Assembly: GCA_902825215.1 (NCBI GenBank)
Contig: LR782234.1
Coordinates: 2,790,001-2,854,000, forward strand
Reading direction: 5' to 3'
Source: Pseudomonas fluorescens
GTDB taxonomy: Bacteria; Pseudomonadota; Gammaproteobacteria; Pseudomonadales; Pseudomonadaceae
DNA length: 64,000 nt
In this document: positions 10,242 to 19,475 of the stretch, piece by piece
Layout of the letters: each line of letters begins with the position of its first letter
Position numbering within the stretch: position 1 is the first letter of the stretch
Program-made: the position numbers and the translations under genes
Notes under the pieces: model-generated
What the model saw: the letters and a program-made list of their open reading frames with translations, nothing else
Database searches by the model: none
What the model was told of the DNA's origin: nothing

Positions 10242-10406
10242 TTACAGCGCTTTGCTGACCTTGATGTCACTGACTGTTTCGTCTGTGTGCATTTTTTTCA
10301 GCGTCGCTTCTGCTTCCTCTTCAGTGCCGTTTTCGAGTTCTGCGAACTCGAAACGTTGCTCGCCGTCGAGCTTGTACTTGATGACGTATTTGGTCTTTTG
10401 CGCCAC
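10242..10406 (-). CDS. Small conserved hypothetical protein, GTG start
   Basis: A 54-aa acidic/basic protein (VAQKTKYVIKYKLDGEQ... ending SDIKVSKAL). The start is assigned at the GTG at 10406 because AGAGGAA lies 8 bp upstream; the longer open frame overlaps the next gene and has no such signal. It has no signal peptide or membrane segment; predicted content is a short beta-hairpin followed by a helix. It ends 8 bp before alkB begins, so it may be co-transcribed with alkB-ada. Function unknown. Confidence 0.72.
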   Translation of the reverse strand: MAQKTKYVIKYKLDGEQRFEFAELENGTEEEAEATLKKMHTDETVSDIKVSKAL

Positions 10407-10435
10407 GGTGATGTTTCCTCTTCTGTGAGCGTTTG

Positions 10436-10738
10436 TCAGCTGAGTTTGGTGCTCGAGCGACGAATGATCTTGATCGAATGGGTTAACGTCGGCTTGCGCG
10501 TCACGCTGATGGCGCGGCGGTTCACTGTATCGATGGTGATGTTCCAGAAGCCGGTGCTCGGCGCGGTAATACGGGCCGGGAACGTATCGAAGGCGCCGCC
10601 GTGATAGGTGTGGCGACCACCATTTTTGAAGCTGCGGAAGTTGGCGTCGTTCATCAAACGAATGTTGCACATCTGCGAGCACTGGATGACGACGATGTCG
10701 TCTTCGTTGAGGTGTTCGCGCTGGTGAATGAATTTCAT
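10436..10738 (-). CDS. DUF1883-like protein
   Basis: A 100-aa protein beginning MKFIHQREHLNEDDIVVIQCS, with NIRLMNDANFRSFKNGG and FDTFPARITAPSTGFWNITID. This pattern matches the DUF1883 family, small beta-rich proteins of unknown role that are sometimes fused to signalling domains such as TIR. The start ATG 10738 is preceded by GGAGG at 6-7 bp. The adjacent small gene starts 29 bp after its stop. Family assignment is from recall of the motif; function is unknown. Confidence 0.75.
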   Translation of the reverse strand: MKFIHQREHLNEDDIVVIQCSQMCNIRLMNDANFRSFKNGGRHTYHGGAFDTFPARITAPSTGFWNITIDTVNRRAISVTRKPTLTHSIKIIRRSSTKLS

Positions 10739-10948
10739 GGGCGCCTCCAGAAGGGCTTTTGCTACAAAATCAAAACGATAGCTTGTCGATGAACGCAGTT
10801 TATCAGCCCGCACGGGTTATTATCTGGCCGTCGGGCATCGGTTTGACAATTTTGAACAGATATTGGCAATCGGATGCGGGTTAAATGCAGAAGGCCCCGG
10901 AGAAAAACAGCGTTTGTGCTGTCGGACGGTCTTTAACGGAGGTTTTGT

Positions 10949-11305
10949 ATGAAGTGGGGTGTGGTGTGTCTGCCGTTGATATTGGCTGTCGGTGGTTGTG
11001 CGAACGTTTCCGAGATCAATGAAACGCTGCCGACCATGAGCGTAATCTCCGGCAAGAAGCCCCAGGAATATGCCGAATGCCTTGCCGAAAAACTGGCCGA
11101 CAGCCGCGGCGCGCTGCAAGTGCAGCCGCACAAGGAAGGGGTGCGGGTGATCGTGCCGGGTAAACTTTCCACCGGTGCGGCGGCCGTCTTCGATATCGAA
11201 GACCGCTCTGGCGGCAGCAGCATCAAATTGCACGAGCGCATGTCGAATGTGCCAGTGCGTCCGCATGATGTGCAGAAAGCCGCCAACGCCTGTATTTCCG
11301 GCTGA
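10949..11305 (+). CDS. Small lipoprotein, unknown function
   Basis: A 118-aa lipoprotein: the hydrophobic N-terminus ends in the lipobox AVGGC (Cys at residue 17), so the mature protein is probably lipid-anchored. After the Cys comes a soluble domain with a CLAEKLADSRG helix and two further Cys residues (CLAEK and ANACISG) that could form a disulfide. The start ATG is preceded by GGAGG. It is a monocistronic-looking gene followed by a small cytosolic gene on the same strand. No function can be assigned. Confidence 0.8.
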   Translation: MKWGVVCLPLILAVGGCANVSEINETLPTMSVISGKKPQEYAECLAEKLADSRGALQVQPHKEGVRVIVPGKLSTGAAAVFDIEDRSGGSSIKLHERMSNVPVRPHDVQKAANACISG

Positions 11306-11376
11306 TAGACTGCTTGTCGTCAGCACCGATGCCGTCGCAGTGATGCTGTGACGGCATTGTCATTTCTGGAGTCGCG

Positions 11377-11607
11377 ATGAAGCGAGAGCACGTTCGGGAG
11401 CGCCATGCAGAGGGCCTTATCTCTGCCACCCATGTCATCCAGAACCCGGCCAATCCGGGCGAGTGGATCGTGTTTTTCAAGAAAAGCGCCGGTCGCAGTT
11501 ATTTTTTGGTGGACGAAAATGACGAAGTCGAATCGTTCAGCCGTCTCGACGATTTGATCGAGGTTGTCCGTGGGCTCGGAATCAAATCCGCCGAGATTCA
11601 TATGTAG
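11377..11607 (+). CDS. Conserved hypothetical cytosolic protein (76 aa)
   Basis: A 76-aa soluble protein (MKREHVRERHAEGLI... ending IKSAEIHM) with no signal peptide. GGAG lies 7 bp before the ATG. The pattern WIVFFKKSAGRSYFLVDENDEVESF followed by a helix (LDDLIEVVRGLG) suggests a small beta-sheet plus helix fold. It converges with the lipoprotein gene at 11611, leaving 3 bp between the stop codons. No recognised family. Confidence 0.72.
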   Translation: MKREHVRERHAEGLISATHVIQNPANPGEWIVFFKKSAGRSYFLVDENDEVESFSRLDDLIEVVRGLGIKSAEIHM

Positions 11608-11610
11608 CGG

Positions 11611-11898
11611 TTATTTGCACACCACGATGACGCTGCGGTTTTTGTAATTGCCGACATCCACGCCAAGAGTCTTGTCGTCTTCCGTGGGCGCGGGCGTGCC
11701 GTCCGTGCCGACGATGCGATAACCGGTGCCGGCACATGAGGCATCGGCCTTTTCGTAACACATCGCCCAGGAATTGGCTTCGCCGGAGCAATCGATCGCC
11801 AGGCCTTGTTCGCCGTTGTTCAGATAGGCGGGGCGCGAGGTGGCGCAGCCGGCCAGGGTTAATACTGCGAGGAGAGACAGCAAGGATTTCAGGGTCAT
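11611..11898 (-). CDS. Small lipoprotein, unknown function
   Basis: A 95-aa lipoprotein with signal peptide and lipobox LTLAGC (Cys 18). The mature part has the Cys pattern C-S-G-E-A-N-S-W-A-M-C and later Cys residues (DASCAG, VIVVCK) that could form disulfides. Sequences beginning with a conserved acidic DCSG...W..CY segment like this are common in Pseudomonas as hypothetical lipoproteins. Envelope location follows from the lipobox; role unknown. Confidence 0.78.
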   Translation of the reverse strand: MTLKSLLSLLAVLTLAGCATSRPAYLNNGEQGLAIDCSGEANSWAMCYEKADASCAGTGYRIVGTDGTPAPTEDDKTLGVDVGNYKNRSVIVVCK

Positions 11899-11991
11899 GT
11901 TCAGGTCTTCAGCAAGGGGGGGGCTAGACGCTCTGACAGCGCCGCGTCGAAAAGGTTATAGCGATTGGCCACTTGTTTGTCCGCAGGCATG

Positions 11992-12018
11992 AAAAAGCCC
12001 TGCGCTATGGCAGGGCTT
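11992..12018 (-). terminator. Rho-independent terminator of the 61-aa gene
   Basis: Read on the minus strand, AAGCCCTG and CAGGGCTT form an 8-bp stem with an 8-base loop, followed by a run of T. It lies about 20 bp downstream of the stop of the gene at 12038-12223. Confidence 0.82.
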
Positions 12019-12037
12019 GGGGTTGTGGCGCGGCCGG

Positions 12038-12223
12038 TCAGTCCTGATCCTTGCCGCGTCGCTTGGCCGATGCCGGTGTGTCGGTAAACACTGCCGCCAC
12101 ATCGGTGGCCATTTGTTCGCTGTCGAAAGGCCCGGCGATGTGCTCACCATTGGTGGTGGTCAGCGTCCATTTGCCGTCTTTCTTGTCGATCACATACCCG
12201 TTGACGATTTTTACCGCAGCCAT
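12038..12223 (-). CDS. Small conserved hypothetical protein (61 aa)
   Basis: A 61-aa soluble protein (MAAVKIVNGYVIDKKDGKW...). It has beta-strand-like repeats around KWTLTTTNGEHIAGPF and a basic/acidic tail (AKRRGKDQD). GAGAC lies 6-7 bp upstream of the ATG, and a clean terminator follows, so it is a self-contained transcription unit. The 257 bp upstream, to galU, holds no other gene I can support. Function unknown. Confidence 0.7.
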   Translation of the reverse strand: MAAVKIVNGYVIDKKDGKWTLTTTNGEHIAGPFDSEQMATDVAAVFTDTPASAKRRGKDQD

Positions 12224-12480
12224 CTATCTGTCTCGTTCGCTGGTTCAAAGTCGCCATGATACCGGCAAAATGCGCACATTGGGGGGCGATCAGGGTATGG
12301 TGATCCGGCTCGTCCGGTTCTTGAGCTACGCTCAATACGCCGCTGAAAAACCGGATGGAACTATCGGCAAGATTATTTCTCTATCTTGGCATCGGTTAGC
12401 CAGTGCGGGGCATTGTAAGGTGCACGCCGCCTGATTAGACTGCGCCGAAACTCGTACACACAGCCTTTTCAAGGACTTAT

Positions 12481-13320
12481 ATGATCAAGAAATGCTTGTT
12501 CCCAGCAGCCGGTTACGGTACTCGCTTCCTGCCAGCGACTAAAGCCATGCCTAAAGAAATGCTGCCGGTGGTAAACAAGCCACTGATCCAGTACGGCGTT
12601 GAAGAAGCGCTGGACGCTGGCCTGACGGAAATCTCCATCGTGACCGGCCGTGGCAAACGTGCTCTGGAAGACCACTTCGACATCAGCTACGAGCTGGAAA
12701 ACCAGATCAAAGGCACCGACAAAGAGAAGTACCTGGTCGGTATCCGCAAGCTGCTCGACGAATGCTCGTTCTCCTACACCCGCCAGACTGAAATGAAAGG
12801 CCTGGGTCACGCGATCCTCACCGGTCGCCCGCTGATCGGTGACGAACCGTTCGCCGTGGTACTGGCGGATGACCTTTGCGTGAACCTCGACGGCGACGGC
12901 GTGCTGACCCAGATGGTCAAGCTGTACAAGCAGTTCCGCTGCTCGATCATCGCCATCCAGGAAGTCGATCCGCAGGAAACCAGCAAGTACGGCGTGATCG
13001 CCGGCGAGATGATCCGCGACGACATCTACCGCGTACACAGCATGGTCGAGAAGCCAAAGCCGGAAGACGCGCCGTCGAACCTGGCGATCATCGGTCGCTA
13101 CATCCTGACGCCGGACATCTTCGATCTGATCGAACAGACCGAGCCAGGCAAGGGTGGCGAAATCCAGATCACCGACGCCCTGATGAAGCAAGCCCAGAAC
13201 GGCTGCGTGATGGCCTACAAGTTCAAAGGCAAGCGTTTCGACTGCGGCGGCGCCGAAGGCTATATCGAAGCGACCAACTTCTGCTTCGAGAACTTCTACA
13301 AGACTGGCAAGGCTTATTAA
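12481..13320 (+). CDS. galU: UTP-glucose-1-phosphate uridylyltransferase GalU
   Basis: Makes UDP-glucose from UTP and glucose-1-phosphate for LPS, exopolysaccharide and osmolyte synthesis. The 279-aa sequence begins with the nucleotide-binding loop CLFPAAGYGTRFLPATKAMPKE. It also shows the active-site segments ADDLCVN, KYGVIAG, VEKPKPEDAPSNLAIIGRY and the late KFKGKRFDCGGAEGY. AAGGA lies 7 bp before the ATG. Base composition and codon use are those of a highly expressed gene. A strong terminator follows, so it is monocistronic. Confidence 0.97.
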   Translation: MIKKCLFPAAGYGTRFLPATKAMPKEMLPVVNKPLIQYGVEEALDAGLTEISIVTGRGKRALEDHFDISYELENQIKGTDKEKYLVGIRKLLDECSFSYTRQTEMKGLGHAILTGRPLIGDEPFAVVLADDLCVNLDGDGVLTQMVKLYKQFRCSIIAIQEVDPQETSKYGVIAGEMIRDDIYRVHSMVEKPKPEDAPSNLAIIGRYILTPDIFDLIEQTEPGKGGEIQITDALMKQAQNGCVMAYKFKGKRFDCGGAEGYIEATNFCFENFYKTGKAY

Positions 13321-13342
13321 GAGCGCTTGACTGGTCTGCAGG

Positions 13343-13368
13343 AAAAACCCGCTTCGGCGGGTTTTTTC
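13343..13368 (+). terminator. Terminator after galU
   Basis: AAAAACCCGC-TTCG-GCGGGTTTTTT: a perfect GC stem with a TTCG tetraloop, flanked by A and T runs, 22 bp after the galU stop. The flanking A run would let it work in both directions. Confidence 0.93.
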
Positions 13369-13448
13369 GTTTTGCGCCCCCATATCATCCGCAGTGCTTG
13401 CCCAATCAGCGCCTGCGGGTATGCTGAGCGCCTGCCTAGGAGATAGAA

Positions 13449-14807
13449 ATGGCCTACGATTTTGATCTTTATGTGATTGGCGCCGGTTCCGGCGGTGTGC
13501 GCGCTGCACGGTTTGCGGCGGGTTTCGGCGCGAAAGTGGCGGTGGCCGAGAGCCGCTATCTGGGCGGCACCTGCGTCAACGTTGGCTGCGTGCCAAAAAA
13601 ACTGTTGGTATACGGCGCACACTTTGCCGAAGACTTCGAGCAGGCGTCGGGTTTCGGCTGGAACCTCGGTGAAGCGAATTTTGACTGGGCGACCTTGATT
13701 GCCAACAAGGATCGCGAGATCAATCGCCTCAACGGCATTTATCGCAATCTGCTGGTCAACAGCGGCGTAACGTTGCATGAAGCGCATGCAAAAATCGTCG
13801 GCCCGCATGAGGTTGAAGTGAACGGCGAGCGCTTCACTGCGAAAAACATTCTGATCGCGACCGGCGGCTGGCCGCAGATTCCGGAGATTCCCGGTAGCGA
13901 ACACGCTATTGGCTCCAACGAGGCATTCTTCCTCAAAGAGCTGCCAAAGCGCGTGCTCGTGGTCGGCGGCGGTTACATCGCGGTCGAGTTCGCGGGGATT
14001 TTCCATGGCCTCGGCGCGGACACCACGCTGCTGTATCGCGGTGATCTGTTCCTGCGCGGTTTCGACGGCGCGGTGCGCAAGCATCTGCATGAAGAGCTGA
14101 CCAAGCGCGGCATGGACCTGCAATTCAACGCTGACATCGCGCGTATCGACAAACAGGCTGACGGCAGCCTGAAGGCCACCCTCAAGGACGGTCGCGTGCT
14201 GGAAGCTGATTGTGTGTTCTACGCCACAGGTCGACGTCCGATGCTCGACAATCTGGGCCTTGAAAACACCGGCGTTCAGCTGGATGACAAAGGCTTCATC
14301 AAGGTCGACGACGAGTACCAAACCACTGAGCCATCGATTCTGGCGCTGGGTGATGTGATCGGTCGTGTGCAGCTGACGCCGGTGGCGCTGGCGGAAGGCA
14401 TGGCCGTGGCGCGGCGTCTGTTCAAGCCGGAGCATTACCGTCCGGTGGATTACAAGATGATCCCGACGGCGGTGTTCAGCCTGCCGAATATCGGCACGGT
14501 CGGCTTGACCGAAGAGCAGGCGCGCGAAGCAGGCCATGAGGTGGTGATTTTCGAAAGCCGCTTCCGGCCGATGAAGCTGACGTTGACCGAGTGTCAGGAG
14601 AAAACCCTGATGAAGCTGGTCGTCGATGGCAAAACCGACAAGGTTCTTGGTTGCCACATGGTTGGTCCGGACGCCGGCGAAATCATCCAGGGGCTGGCCA
14701 TCGCGCTAAAGGCTGGCGCGACGAAGCGTGACTTCGACGACACGATCGGGGTACACCCGACGGCCGCCGAAGAGTTTGTCACCATGCGTACGCCGGTCAG
14801 CGCTTAA
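13449..14807 (+). CDS. gor: Glutathione-disulfide reductase Gor
   Basis: A 452-aa flavoprotein that reduces oxidised glutathione with NADPH. It shows FAD-binding [15 protein letters not shown] (residues 11-25), the redox-active disulfide [14 protein letters not shown] (about 38-51), NADPH-binding [22 protein letters not shown], and the C-terminal [11 protein letters not shown] with the catalytic His-Glu. AGGAGA precedes the ATG. Its last four bases overlap the end of the convergent KfrA-like gene. It belongs functionally with the nearby ahpC/ahpF peroxide defence genes. Confidence 0.96.
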   Translation: MAYDFDLYVIGAGSGGVRAARFAAGFGAKVAVAESRYLGGTCVNVGCVPKKLLVYGAHFAEDFEQASGFGWNLGEANFDWATLIANKDREINRLNGIYRNLLVNSGVTLHEAHAKIVGPHEVEVNGERFTAKNILIATGGWPQIPEIPGSEHAIGSNEAFFLKELPKRVLVVGGGYIAVEFAGIFHGLGADTTLLYRGDLFLRGFDGAVRKHLHEELTKRGMDLQFNADIARIDKQADGSLKATLKDGRVLEADCVFYATGRRPMLDNLGLENTGVQLDDKGFIKVDDEYQTTEPSILALGDVIGRVQLTPVALAEGMAVARRLFKPEHYRPVDYKMIPTAVFSLPNIGTVGLTEEQAREAGHEVVIFESRFRPMKLTLTECQEKTLMKLVVDGKTDKVLGCHMVGPDAGEIIQGLAIALKAGATKRDFDDTIGVHPTAAEEFVTMRTPVSA

Positions 14808-15811
14808 GCGCCTTTCGGTTCTGGCGCTGCCGCAACGGCAGCCGCCAGACGCTGGCTTTCTTCCAGGCTGGCCTGAGCTTTGGTCAATTCCTTTTCCAGT
14901 GACTGGTTGAGCTGCGTTTGCTCCTCGACGCTCTGCTTGAGTGCCTGGCTTTCCAGCGAAGCGACGCGCAGCCGTTCCTGGAGGAGGGTGCGTTCGCTGT
15001 CGACGCGCGTGGCTTGTTCGAGCAATTGATCCTGGCGCAGATTGCTTTGCTTGAGCTGATCCTGCAGCAGGCTCAGTTCGCGCTGAGTGCCACGGTTTTC
15101 AGTGAGTAGACGCTCGTTGTCGCGGTGCAGCTGAGTGATCTCGTCCTGACGCATCAGCGCGCTTTGTTGCGCCTGGCGCAGCTCGGCCTGAATCTGCTGC
15201 ACCTGACCTTCGTGACGGCTCTGTTCCTGCTCACGCTGTTCTTTGCTGGCGGTGCGGTAGTGCTCCAACGCATCGCGCGCGTGCAAGTGCTTTTCTTCCA
15301 GCGAGCGGATCTGCTCGTCCTTGTCCTGCAAGCGCAATTCAAAATCGGCCAAAGCCTGATTGAGACCGGCGTTGCGCGTCTGCTCGGTTTGCAGCATCGA
15401 GCGTGTGCTGTTCAACGCTTCGGATTCGCGCGCCAGCGCTGCGCCTTGAATGTCGTGTTCGTGCTCGAGCTTTTCCAGCGCCTGCCGGGTCTGCGCAAGC
15501 CCTGCTTCCAGCGCTTCACGCTGCGCTTCGAACTGCTCGCGAGCCTGCTCTATTGGTTCTTGCGCCTGTTCTTTCAGTCTTTGCGCAAGGCGAGAGACGA
15601 GGGCGGTCAACTCGTCATCGATCGGTTCAGCGGATGCTTCAGCCGGTTGTGCGCCGTCATCCAGCTCTTTCAGATAGCGGTGGATGGTGGTTTTCGAGCC
15701 AGTGTTGCCCATTTCGATGCGTACAGCGTCGATGCTCGGGTGTTCGCCGCGCGCCAGAATTGCGGTGCGCGCGATCTGCACCAGTGCTTTGGTAATGCCG
15801 CCACGGGCCAT
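14804..15811 (-). CDS. KfrA-like DNA-binding protein with long coiled coil
   Basis: A 335-aa protein. Residues 1-55 ([18 protein letters not shown]...[15 protein letters not shown]) match the N-terminal DNA-binding domain of KfrA, known from IncP plasmid RK2 as an autoregulator and nucleoid/partition-associated protein. Residues of about 75-320 are almost entirely a Gln/Glu/Arg/Leu heptad coiled coil. It is transcribed divergently from the tyrosine recombinase; a nested palindrome sits in the shared 177-bp spacer, just upstream of this gene's start, which fits autoregulation as in KfrA. Its stop overlaps the gor stop by 4 bp. Chromosomal copies are common in pseudomonads, but their role is poorly defined. 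Confidence 0.85.
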   Translation of the reverse strand: MARGGITKALVQIARTAILARGEHPSIDAVRIEMGNTGSKTTIHRYLKELDDGAQPAEASAEPIDDELTALVSRLAQRLKEQAQEPIEQAREQFEAQREALEAGLAQTRQALEKLEHEHDIQGAALARESEALNSTRSMLQTEQTRNAGLNQALADFELRLQDKDEQIRSLEEKHLHARDALEHYRTASKEQREQEQSRHEGQVQQIQAELRQAQQSALMRQDEITQLHRDNERLLTENRGTQRELSLLQDQLKQSNLRQDQLLEQATRVDSERTLLQERLRVASLESQALKQSVEEQTQLNQSLEKELTKAQASLEESQRLAAAVAAAPEPKGA

Positions 15812-15835
15812 GTGAACTCCTACGGTTACGTACTG

Positions 15836-15867
15836 TGGTACATGCCACTGATAACATCAGTGTACCA
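15836..15867. promoter_or_regulatory. Candidate KfrA-like/recombinase operator
   Basis: Nested inverted repeats lie between the divergent genes. The inner pair is CACTGAT-AAC-ATCAGTG (15846-15862, perfect 7-bp arms). The outer pair is TGGTACA (15836-15842) with TGTACCA (15861-15867). It lies 25-56 bp upstream of the KfrA-like start. That the KfrA-like protein binds here is inferred from the autoregulation known in KfrA. Confidence 0.6.
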
Positions 15868-15988
15868 TGCCAACATAAAAGTGAAATATGTGGAAAAGTA
15901 CAGGCGGGATATTCTGGTATTACCCAATGTCACACGGCAAAATGCACGCCTGTCTCTTCCAACCCGTACGCCAGCGAGAAAACAGCCC

Positions 15989-16927
15989 ATGAGCGATCTG
16001 GATCGCTATCTGCAAGCCGCTACCCGCGACAACACGCGCCGCAGCTATCGCGCGGCCATCGAGCATTTCGAAGTCAAGTGGGGCGGGTTTCTGCCGGCGA
16101 CCGCTGACAGCGTTGCGCGCTATCTGGTCGCTCATGCATCTGAGCTGTCGATCAATACCTTGAAGCTGCGGTTGTCGGCGCTGGCGCAGTGGCATAACAG
16201 TCAGGGCTTCGCCGACCCGACCAAGGCGCCGGTGGTGCGCAAGGTATTCAAGGGCATTCGCGCGTTGCATCCGGCGCAGGAGAAACAAGCCGAGCCGTTG
16301 CAACTGCAGGACTTGCAGCGGGTCATCGACTGGCTTGAGCAGGAGGCGCAAACCGCGCGCGAGCAGCAGGATCGGCCGGCACTGCTCAAGGCTTGCCGCG
16401 ACCGCGCGTTGATCCTTCTCGGATTCTGGCGTGGCTTTCGCAGCGATGAATTGTGCCGCCTGCAGATCGAGCATGTGCAAGCGCACGCCGGCAAAGGCAT
16501 CACCTTGTATCTGCCGCGCAGCAAGGGCGATCGGGAAAACCTCGGGCAGACCTATCAAGCCCCCGCACTGCTCAAGCTGTGTCCAGTGCAGGCGTATATC
16601 GACTGGATCACCGAAGCGGCGTTGGTGCGCGGGCCGGTGTTTCGCAGCATTGATCGTTGGGGCAATCTGAATGAGGCTGGGCTGCACGCCAACAGCATCA
16701 TCCCGTTGCTGCGCCAGGCATTGCAGCGCGCCGGGATCGCCGCCGAGGGTTACACCAGTCATTCGTTGCGCCGCGGTTTTGCCACTTGGGCTCATCAAGC
16801 CGGTTGGGATCTGAAGTCGCTGATGAGTTACGTCGGCTGGAAGGACATGAAATCAGCGATGCGCTATGTTGAAGTCAGCCCATTCCAGGGAATGGCTCGG
16901 ATTATGGATAAACCGGATCAACCGTAG
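15989..16927 (+). CDS. Tyrosine recombinase (phage-integrase family), stand-alone
   Basis: A 312-aa site-specific recombinase. The N-terminal SAM-like core-binding domain covers residues 1-85 (RYLQAATRDNTRRSYRAAIEHF). The catalytic domain shows the first Arg in LGFWRGFRSDELCRL, the H-x-x-R box in SHSLRRGFAT, a Trp in place of the second His (YVGWKD), and the nucleophile Tyr in MRYVEV. The frame is open far upstream, but ATG 15989 (MSDLDRYLQAA) begins the domain, and the upstream part overlaps the KfrA-like gene. No attachment site, phage gene or IS end is nearby, so it is probably a resident chromosomal recombinase rather than the integrase of an island. Confidence 0.87.
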   Translation: MSDLDRYLQAATRDNTRRSYRAAIEHFEVKWGGFLPATADSVARYLVAHASELSINTLKLRLSALAQWHNSQGFADPTKAPVVRKVFKGIRALHPAQEKQAEPLQLQDLQRVIDWLEQEAQTAREQQDRPALLKACRDRALILLGFWRGFRSDELCRLQIEHVQAHAGKGITLYLPRSKGDRENLGQTYQAPALLKLCPVQAYIDWITEAALVRGPVFRSIDRWGNLNEAGLHANSIIPLLRQALQRAGIAAEGYTSHSLRRGFATWAHQAGWDLKSLMSYVGWKDMKSAMRYVEVSPFQGMARIMDKPDQP

Positions 16928-16940
16928 AGATCGTTTTCTT

Positions 16941-16963
16941 CTATTAATACAGTCAGCTAATAG
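16941..16963. promoter_or_regulatory. Inverted repeat in ahpC promoter region, possible OxyR-type site
   Basis: CTATTA (16941-16946) and TAATAG (16958-16963) form an inverted repeat with 11 bp between, about 100 bp upstream of ahpC. The CTAT/ATAG half-sites resemble parts of the OxyR consensus (ATAG-N7-CTAT units), and ahpC is a classical OxyR target. The match is partial, so the assignment is tentative. Confidence 0.3.
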
Positions 16964-17064
16964 CGAAAACAAATCAGCAGCATCAGGTTTGCCAATGAGC
17001 GTTCCGTCGAGTGAGTGGGTAGGATTCACCCATCAACTTCATAACCCCTGACGGAGAGTCATCG

Positions 17065-17628
17065 ATGCCTATCATCAACAGCCAAGTAAAACCGTTCAAA
17101 GCTACCGCGTTCAAAAACGGCGACTTCGTTCAAGTCTCGGATGCTGACTTGAAAGGCAAGTGGTCCGTAGTGTTCTTCTACCCAGCCGACTTCACCTTCG
17201 TTTGCCCAACCGAGCTGGAAGACCTGGCCGACAACTACGCTGAGTTCAAGAAGCTGGGCGTGGAAATCTACAGCGTTTCGACCGATACCCACTTTGCCCA
17301 CGCTGCCTGGCACAACACTTCGCCAGCCATCGGCAAAATCGAATACACCATGATCGGCGACCCGACCCACGTCATCTCGCGCAACTTCGACGTGCTGATC
17401 GAAGAAGCCGGTCTGGCTGACCGTGGCACCTTCGTGATCAACCCTGAAGGCCAGATCAAGATCGTTGAACTGAACGATGGCGGCGTTGGCCGTGACGCTT
17501 CCGAGCTGCTGCGCAAGATCAAAGCTGCTCAGTACGTCGCTGCACACCCAGGCGAAGTTTGCCCAGCCAAGTGGAAAGAAGGCGAGGCCACTCTGGCTCC
17601 GTCCCTGGACCTGGTCGGCAAGATCTAA
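17065..17628 (+). CDS. ahpC: Alkyl hydroperoxide reductase subunit C, AhpC
   Basis: A 187-aa 2-Cys peroxiredoxin that reduces hydrogen peroxide, organic peroxides and peroxynitrite. The peroxidatic Cys is in [10 protein letters not shown] (about residue 47) and the resolving Cys in [10 protein letters not shown] (about 166). The YF-type C-terminal tail is replaced by LDLVGKI. GGAGA lies before the ATG. Strong codon bias suggests high expression. AhpF, its reductase, follows after a terminator, so the two may be separately transcribed or joined by read-through. Confidence 0.97.
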   Translation: MPIINSQVKPFKATAFKNGDFVQVSDADLKGKWSVVFFYPADFTFVCPTELEDLADNYAEFKKLGVEIYSVSTDTHFAHAAWHNTSPAIGKIEYTMIGDPTHVISRNFDVLIEEAGLADRGTFVINPEGQIKIVELNDGGVGRDASELLRKIKAAQYVAAHPGEVCPAKWKEGEATLAPSLDLVGKI

Positions 17629-17695
17629 GTCTGTGACACGCAACGCAGGGCGGCACGCCGCACCTTTCTAGTTAGCTGCACCGCCCAATAAAAAT

Positions 17696-17725
17696 GCCCG
17701 GGCGAGATTCGCTCGGGCTTTTTTT
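17696..17725 (+). terminator. Terminator between ahpC and ahpF
   Basis: GCCCGGGCGA-GAT-TCGCTCGGGC followed by seven T: a long GC stem with one G-T pair, 67 bp after the ahpC stop. It probably makes ahpC mRNA more abundant than ahpF mRNA. Confidence 0.88.
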
Positions 17726-17751
17726 CGCCTCAAATAAAGGAAATCGCCCGT

Positions 17752-19314
17752 ATGTTGGACGCCAATCTTAAAGCCCAGTTGAAATCGTACCTGGAACGGG
17801 TCACCCAGCCGATCGAGATCGTTGCCTCCCTCGACGACGGTGCGAAATCCCGTGAAATGCATGATCTGCTCAAAGACGTTGCTAGTCTTTCGAGCCACAT
17901 TACTTTGATCGACAGCGGTGACGATGCACGCAAGCCATCGTTCTCGATCAACCGTCCGGGCGCCGACATCAGTCTGCGTTTCGCCGGTATCCCGATGGGC
18001 CACGAATTCACCTCGCTGGTGCTGGCCCTGTTGCAAGTCGGCGGTCACCCGTCGAAAGCCAGTGTTGAAGTGATCGAGCAGATCCGCTCGCTCAAAGGCG
18101 AGTTCAGCTTCGAGACTTACTTCTCGCTGTCTTGCCAGAACTGCCCGGACGTGGTCCAGGCGTTGAACCTGATGGCCGTGCTCAACCCGAACATCCGCCA
18201 CGTCGCCATCGACGGCGCGTTGTTCCAGGACGAGGTCAACGATCGCAAGATCATGGCCGTGCCGAGCATCTACCTCAACGGTGAGAACTTCGGTCAGGGC
18301 CGCATGGGCCTGGAAGAGATCCTCGCCAAACTCGACACCGGCGCCATCGAGCGTCAGGCCGGGAAAATCAGTGCCAAAGACGCCTTTGACGTACTGGTCG
18401 TTGGCGGTGGTCCGGCCGGTGCTTCGGCGGCGATCTATGCGGCGCGTAAAGGCATTCGCACCGGTGTTGCGGCTGAGCGTTTCGGCGGTCAGGTGCTCGA
18501 TACCATGGCCATCGAGAACTTCATTTCCGTTCAGGAAACCGAAGGGCCGAAACTGGCGACTGCGCTGGAAGAACACGTCAAGCAATACGACGTCGACATC
18601 ATGAACCTGCAACGCGCTGACAAGCTGATCGCCGGCAAAAACGGCGAGCTGCACGAAATCCACTTCGCCAGTGGCGCGACGCTGAAAGCCAAGAGCGTGA
18701 TTCTCGCCACCGGTGCGCGCTGGCGCGAAATGAACGTGCCGGGCGAGCAGGAATATCGCAACAAAGGCGTGGCGTACTGCCCGCACTGCGACGGTCCGCT
18801 GTTCAAAGGCAAGCGTGTTGCTGTGATCGGCGGCGGTAACTCCGGCGTTGAAGCGGCCATCGACCTGGCGGGCATCGTTTCGCACGTCACGCTGCTGGAG
18901 TTCGACGTGCAACTGCGCGCCGACGCCGTGTTGCAGCGCAAACTGCACAGCCTGCCGAACGTCACCGTGATCACCAGTGCGCAAACCACTGAAGTCACCG
19001 GTAACGGCGAGAAGGTCAACGGTCTGCGCTACAAGGATCGTACGACTGACGAGTTGCGCACGGTCGAGCTGGAAGGCATCTTCGTGCAGATCGGTCTGCT
19101 GCCCAACACCGATTGGCTCAAAGGCACCATCGAGCTGTCGCCGCGTGGCGAGATCATTGTCGATAACCGTGGCGAGACGTCGATCCCGGGGATCTTTGCA
19201 GCGGGTGACGTGACCACTGTGCCGTACAAGCAGATCGTGATTGCGGTAGGCGAGGGCGCCAAGGCTTCTTTGAGCGCGTTCGATCACTTGATCCGCACGT
19301 CGGCGCCGGCTTAA
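17752..19314 (+). CDS. ahpF: Alkyl hydroperoxide reductase subunit F, AhpF
   Basis: A 520-aa NADH-dependent flavoprotein disulfide reductase that re-reduces AhpC. The N-terminal double thioredoxin-fold domain carries [10 protein letters not shown] (about residues 127-136). The FAD domain starts [19 protein letters not shown] (about 217), the thioredoxin-reductase-like CPHCDGP redox pair is near 344, and NADH-binding [12 protein letters not shown] follows. [14 protein letters not shown] ends the FAD site. AAGGAA precedes the ATG. The long open frame on the opposite strand is a codon-bias shadow. Confidence 0.97.
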   Translation: MLDANLKAQLKSYLERVTQPIEIVASLDDGAKSREMHDLLKDVASLSSHITLIDSGDDARKPSFSINRPGADISLRFAGIPMGHEFTSLVLALLQVGGHPSKASVEVIEQIRSLKGEFSFETYFSLSCQNCPDVVQALNLMAVLNPNIRHVAIDGALFQDEVNDRKIMAVPSIYLNGENFGQGRMGLEEILAKLDTGAIERQAGKISAKDAFDVLVVGGGPAGASAAIYAARKGIRTGVAAERFGGQVLDTMAIENFISVQETEGPKLATALEEHVKQYDVDIMNLQRADKLIAGKNGELHEIHFASGATLKAKSVILATGARWREMNVPGEQEYRNKGVAYCPHCDGPLFKGKRVAVIGGGNSGVEAAIDLAGIVSHVTLLEFDVQLRADAVLQRKLHSLPNVTVITSAQTTEVTGNGEKVNGLRYKDRTTDELRTVELEGIFVQIGLLPNTDWLKGTIELSPRGEIIVDNRGETSIPGIFAAGDVTTVPYKQIVIAVGEGAKASLSAFDHLIRTSAPA

Positions 19315-19331
19315 GAGTTAAACCAGAAATG

Positions 19332-19360
19332 AAAAACCCGTGAGTGATCACGGGTTTTTT
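19332..19360 (+). terminator. Terminator after ahpF
   Basis: AAAAACCCGTGA-GTGA-TCACGGGTTTTTT: a 7-bp perfect stem extended by A/T pairs, 17 bp after the ahpF stop. Confidence 0.9.
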
Positions 19361-19380
19361 ATTGCCTGCCACAAATTCAA

Positions 19381-19459
19381 TGTGGGAGCGAGCCTGCTCG
19401 CGAAAGCGGTGCGTCATTCAACGATGCTATTGGCTGACCTGACGCCTTCGCGAGCAGGT
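19381..19459. repeat. REP pair (second copy truncated)
   Basis: GTGGGAGCGAGCCTGCTCGCG at 19382 and an inverted partial copy TTCGCGAGCAGG at 19448, lying between the converging ahpF and gloA. This is the common fluorescens-group REP palindrome. Confidence 0.9.
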
Positions 19460-19475
19460 GGATTTATGCAGTCTG

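Noticed and set aside
12469..13509. Minus-strand frame over galU
   Set aside because: Antisense to galU, no motifs, and it runs through a terminator.
15125..15988. N-terminal extension of the tyrosine recombinase
   Set aside because: The frame is open upstream, but it is antisense to the KfrA-like gene and has no domain; ATG 15989 starts the recombinase fold.
14804..16927. Genomic island or prophage from the tyrosine recombinase
   Set aside because: No tRNA, direct-repeat att pair, phage or conjugation genes nearby; flanks are core genes (gor, ahpC).
17668..19287. Long open frame (539 codons) on the minus strand across ahpF
   Set aside because: It is fully antisense to ahpF, whose protein shows all AhpF motifs. 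Open antisense frames are common in high-GC genes.
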